A DNA stretch of 5,092 bases from Gammaproteobacteria bacterium. GTDB lineage: Bacteria; Pseudomonadota; Gammaproteobacteria; Tenderiales; Tenderiaceae. The stretch covers positions 1 to 5,092 of the forward strand of contig JAJRWO010000197.1 of assembly GCA_024276775.1 (NCBI GenBank). The letters run 5' to 3'. Made by a program: the position numbers and the translations under genes. Under the pieces are notes generated by a model. That model did not search any database and had not been told where the DNA came from. It saw nothing but the letters and a program-made list of their open reading frames with translations. Shown piece after piece: positions 4,894 to 5,092 of the stretch; the first letter of the stretch is position 1, and each line of letters begins with the position of its first letter.

Positions 4894-5092
4894 TTATGCT
4901 GCCATTGGCAGCCCTGAAGGTAAATCGTAATACACTTGGTCTGGCGTCATTATCCCTCAGTAGATACGGGTAGACCTTGTGCTGTTTGTTGGGGCGAGTG
5001 GTTTTAGCGCCCGGATAAAGTGCCCGTATCCCCATGAGGCGCATTAAGCGCTGTACACGTTTACGATTGACCTGCCGGCCATATTCATCCCA
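4894..5092 (-). pseudogene. IS3-family orfB with internal deletion, partial at right edge
   Basis: From 5092 to about 4951 the minus strand encodes the N-terminal portion of an IS3 OrfB: WDEYGRQVNRKRVQRLMRLM, GIRALYPGAKTTRP, then the hallmark HKVYPYLLRDN. Immediately after this, in a different frame, 4950-4897 encode MTPDQVYYDLPSGLPMAA and a TAA at 4896-4894, which fits the usual C-terminal end of the family (TPD.VYY near the terminus). The roughly 500 bp between, which would encode the DDE integrase core, are deleted, and the two parts are out of frame. The N-terminal frame instead reads on without homology into the neighbouring element. No active transposase can be made from this copy. The 5' part and orfA would lie beyond the window. 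Confidence 0.8.

Larger units (their letters stand above)
4832..5092 (-). mobile_element. Second IS3-type element, internally deleted, running off the right edge
   Basis: Its end begins at 4832 (minus strand: TGTCAGAGATGGGG then CCACTTC). The minus strand then carries 62 bp of non-coding end, the last codons of an IS3 orfB, and directly behind them the N-terminal part of orfB, entering from beyond 5092. The middle of orfB is missing. It is a different element from the one at 4182, since its orfB sequence differs clearly. It lies in the opposite orientation, inserted in or joined to the orfB of the first. Confidence 0.8.

Overview
The window looks like a gammaproteobacterial chromosome segment with a base composition near even. 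The signs are a bacterial GlnRS (found mainly in gammaproteobacteria and a few other lineages), a GluRS that follows the Escherichia coli protein almost residue for residue, and two tRNA genes with encoded CCA ends that closely match E. coli tRNA-Glu(UUC) and tRNA-Ala(GGC). Genus cannot be decided from the sequence.

Layout. Positions 1-310 hold no recognisable gene, only a 9-bp tandem repeat and a few hairpins. Positions 311-480 carry tRNA-Glu(UUC) and tRNA-Ala(GGC) on the minus strand. They are read from a strong-looking promoter (494-522, -35 TTGACG, 17-bp spacer, -10 TAGAAT) with an A/T-rich UP-like element directly upstream. Positions 566-2257 (minus) are an intact glnS and 2491-3891 (minus) an intact gltX. 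They are separated by 233 bp that include a G/C hairpin just upstream of the glnS Shine-Dalgarno. Upstream of gltX are an extended -10, a 13-bp palindrome and a 4 x 7-bp GGGAATG repeat that fits a G-quadruplex motif. Next comes the 35-codon C-terminal tail of an unidentified minus-strand gene (4074-4181), cut by a mobile element.

Positions 4182-5092 are insertion-sequence debris. An IS3-family element (plus strand) has an orfA broken by a one-base deletion and a nonsense codon, a preserved T TTT TTA slippery site, and an orfB cut short at 4830. Abutting it is the end of a second, oppositely oriented IS3-type element. The orfB of this second element has lost its catalytic core by internal deletion, and the element continues past the right edge.

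How the genes fit together. GltX charges tRNA-Glu, whose gene lies in the same cluster, and GlnS charges tRNA-Gln directly, so the intact part is a Glu/Gln aminoacylation and tRNA neighbourhood, all on the minus strand. The right side is a decaying transposon graveyard. I found no convincing previously undescribed system. The points most worth a second look are the nested IS remnants, the interrupted gene tail, the G-quadruplex repeat and the glnS leader hairpin.
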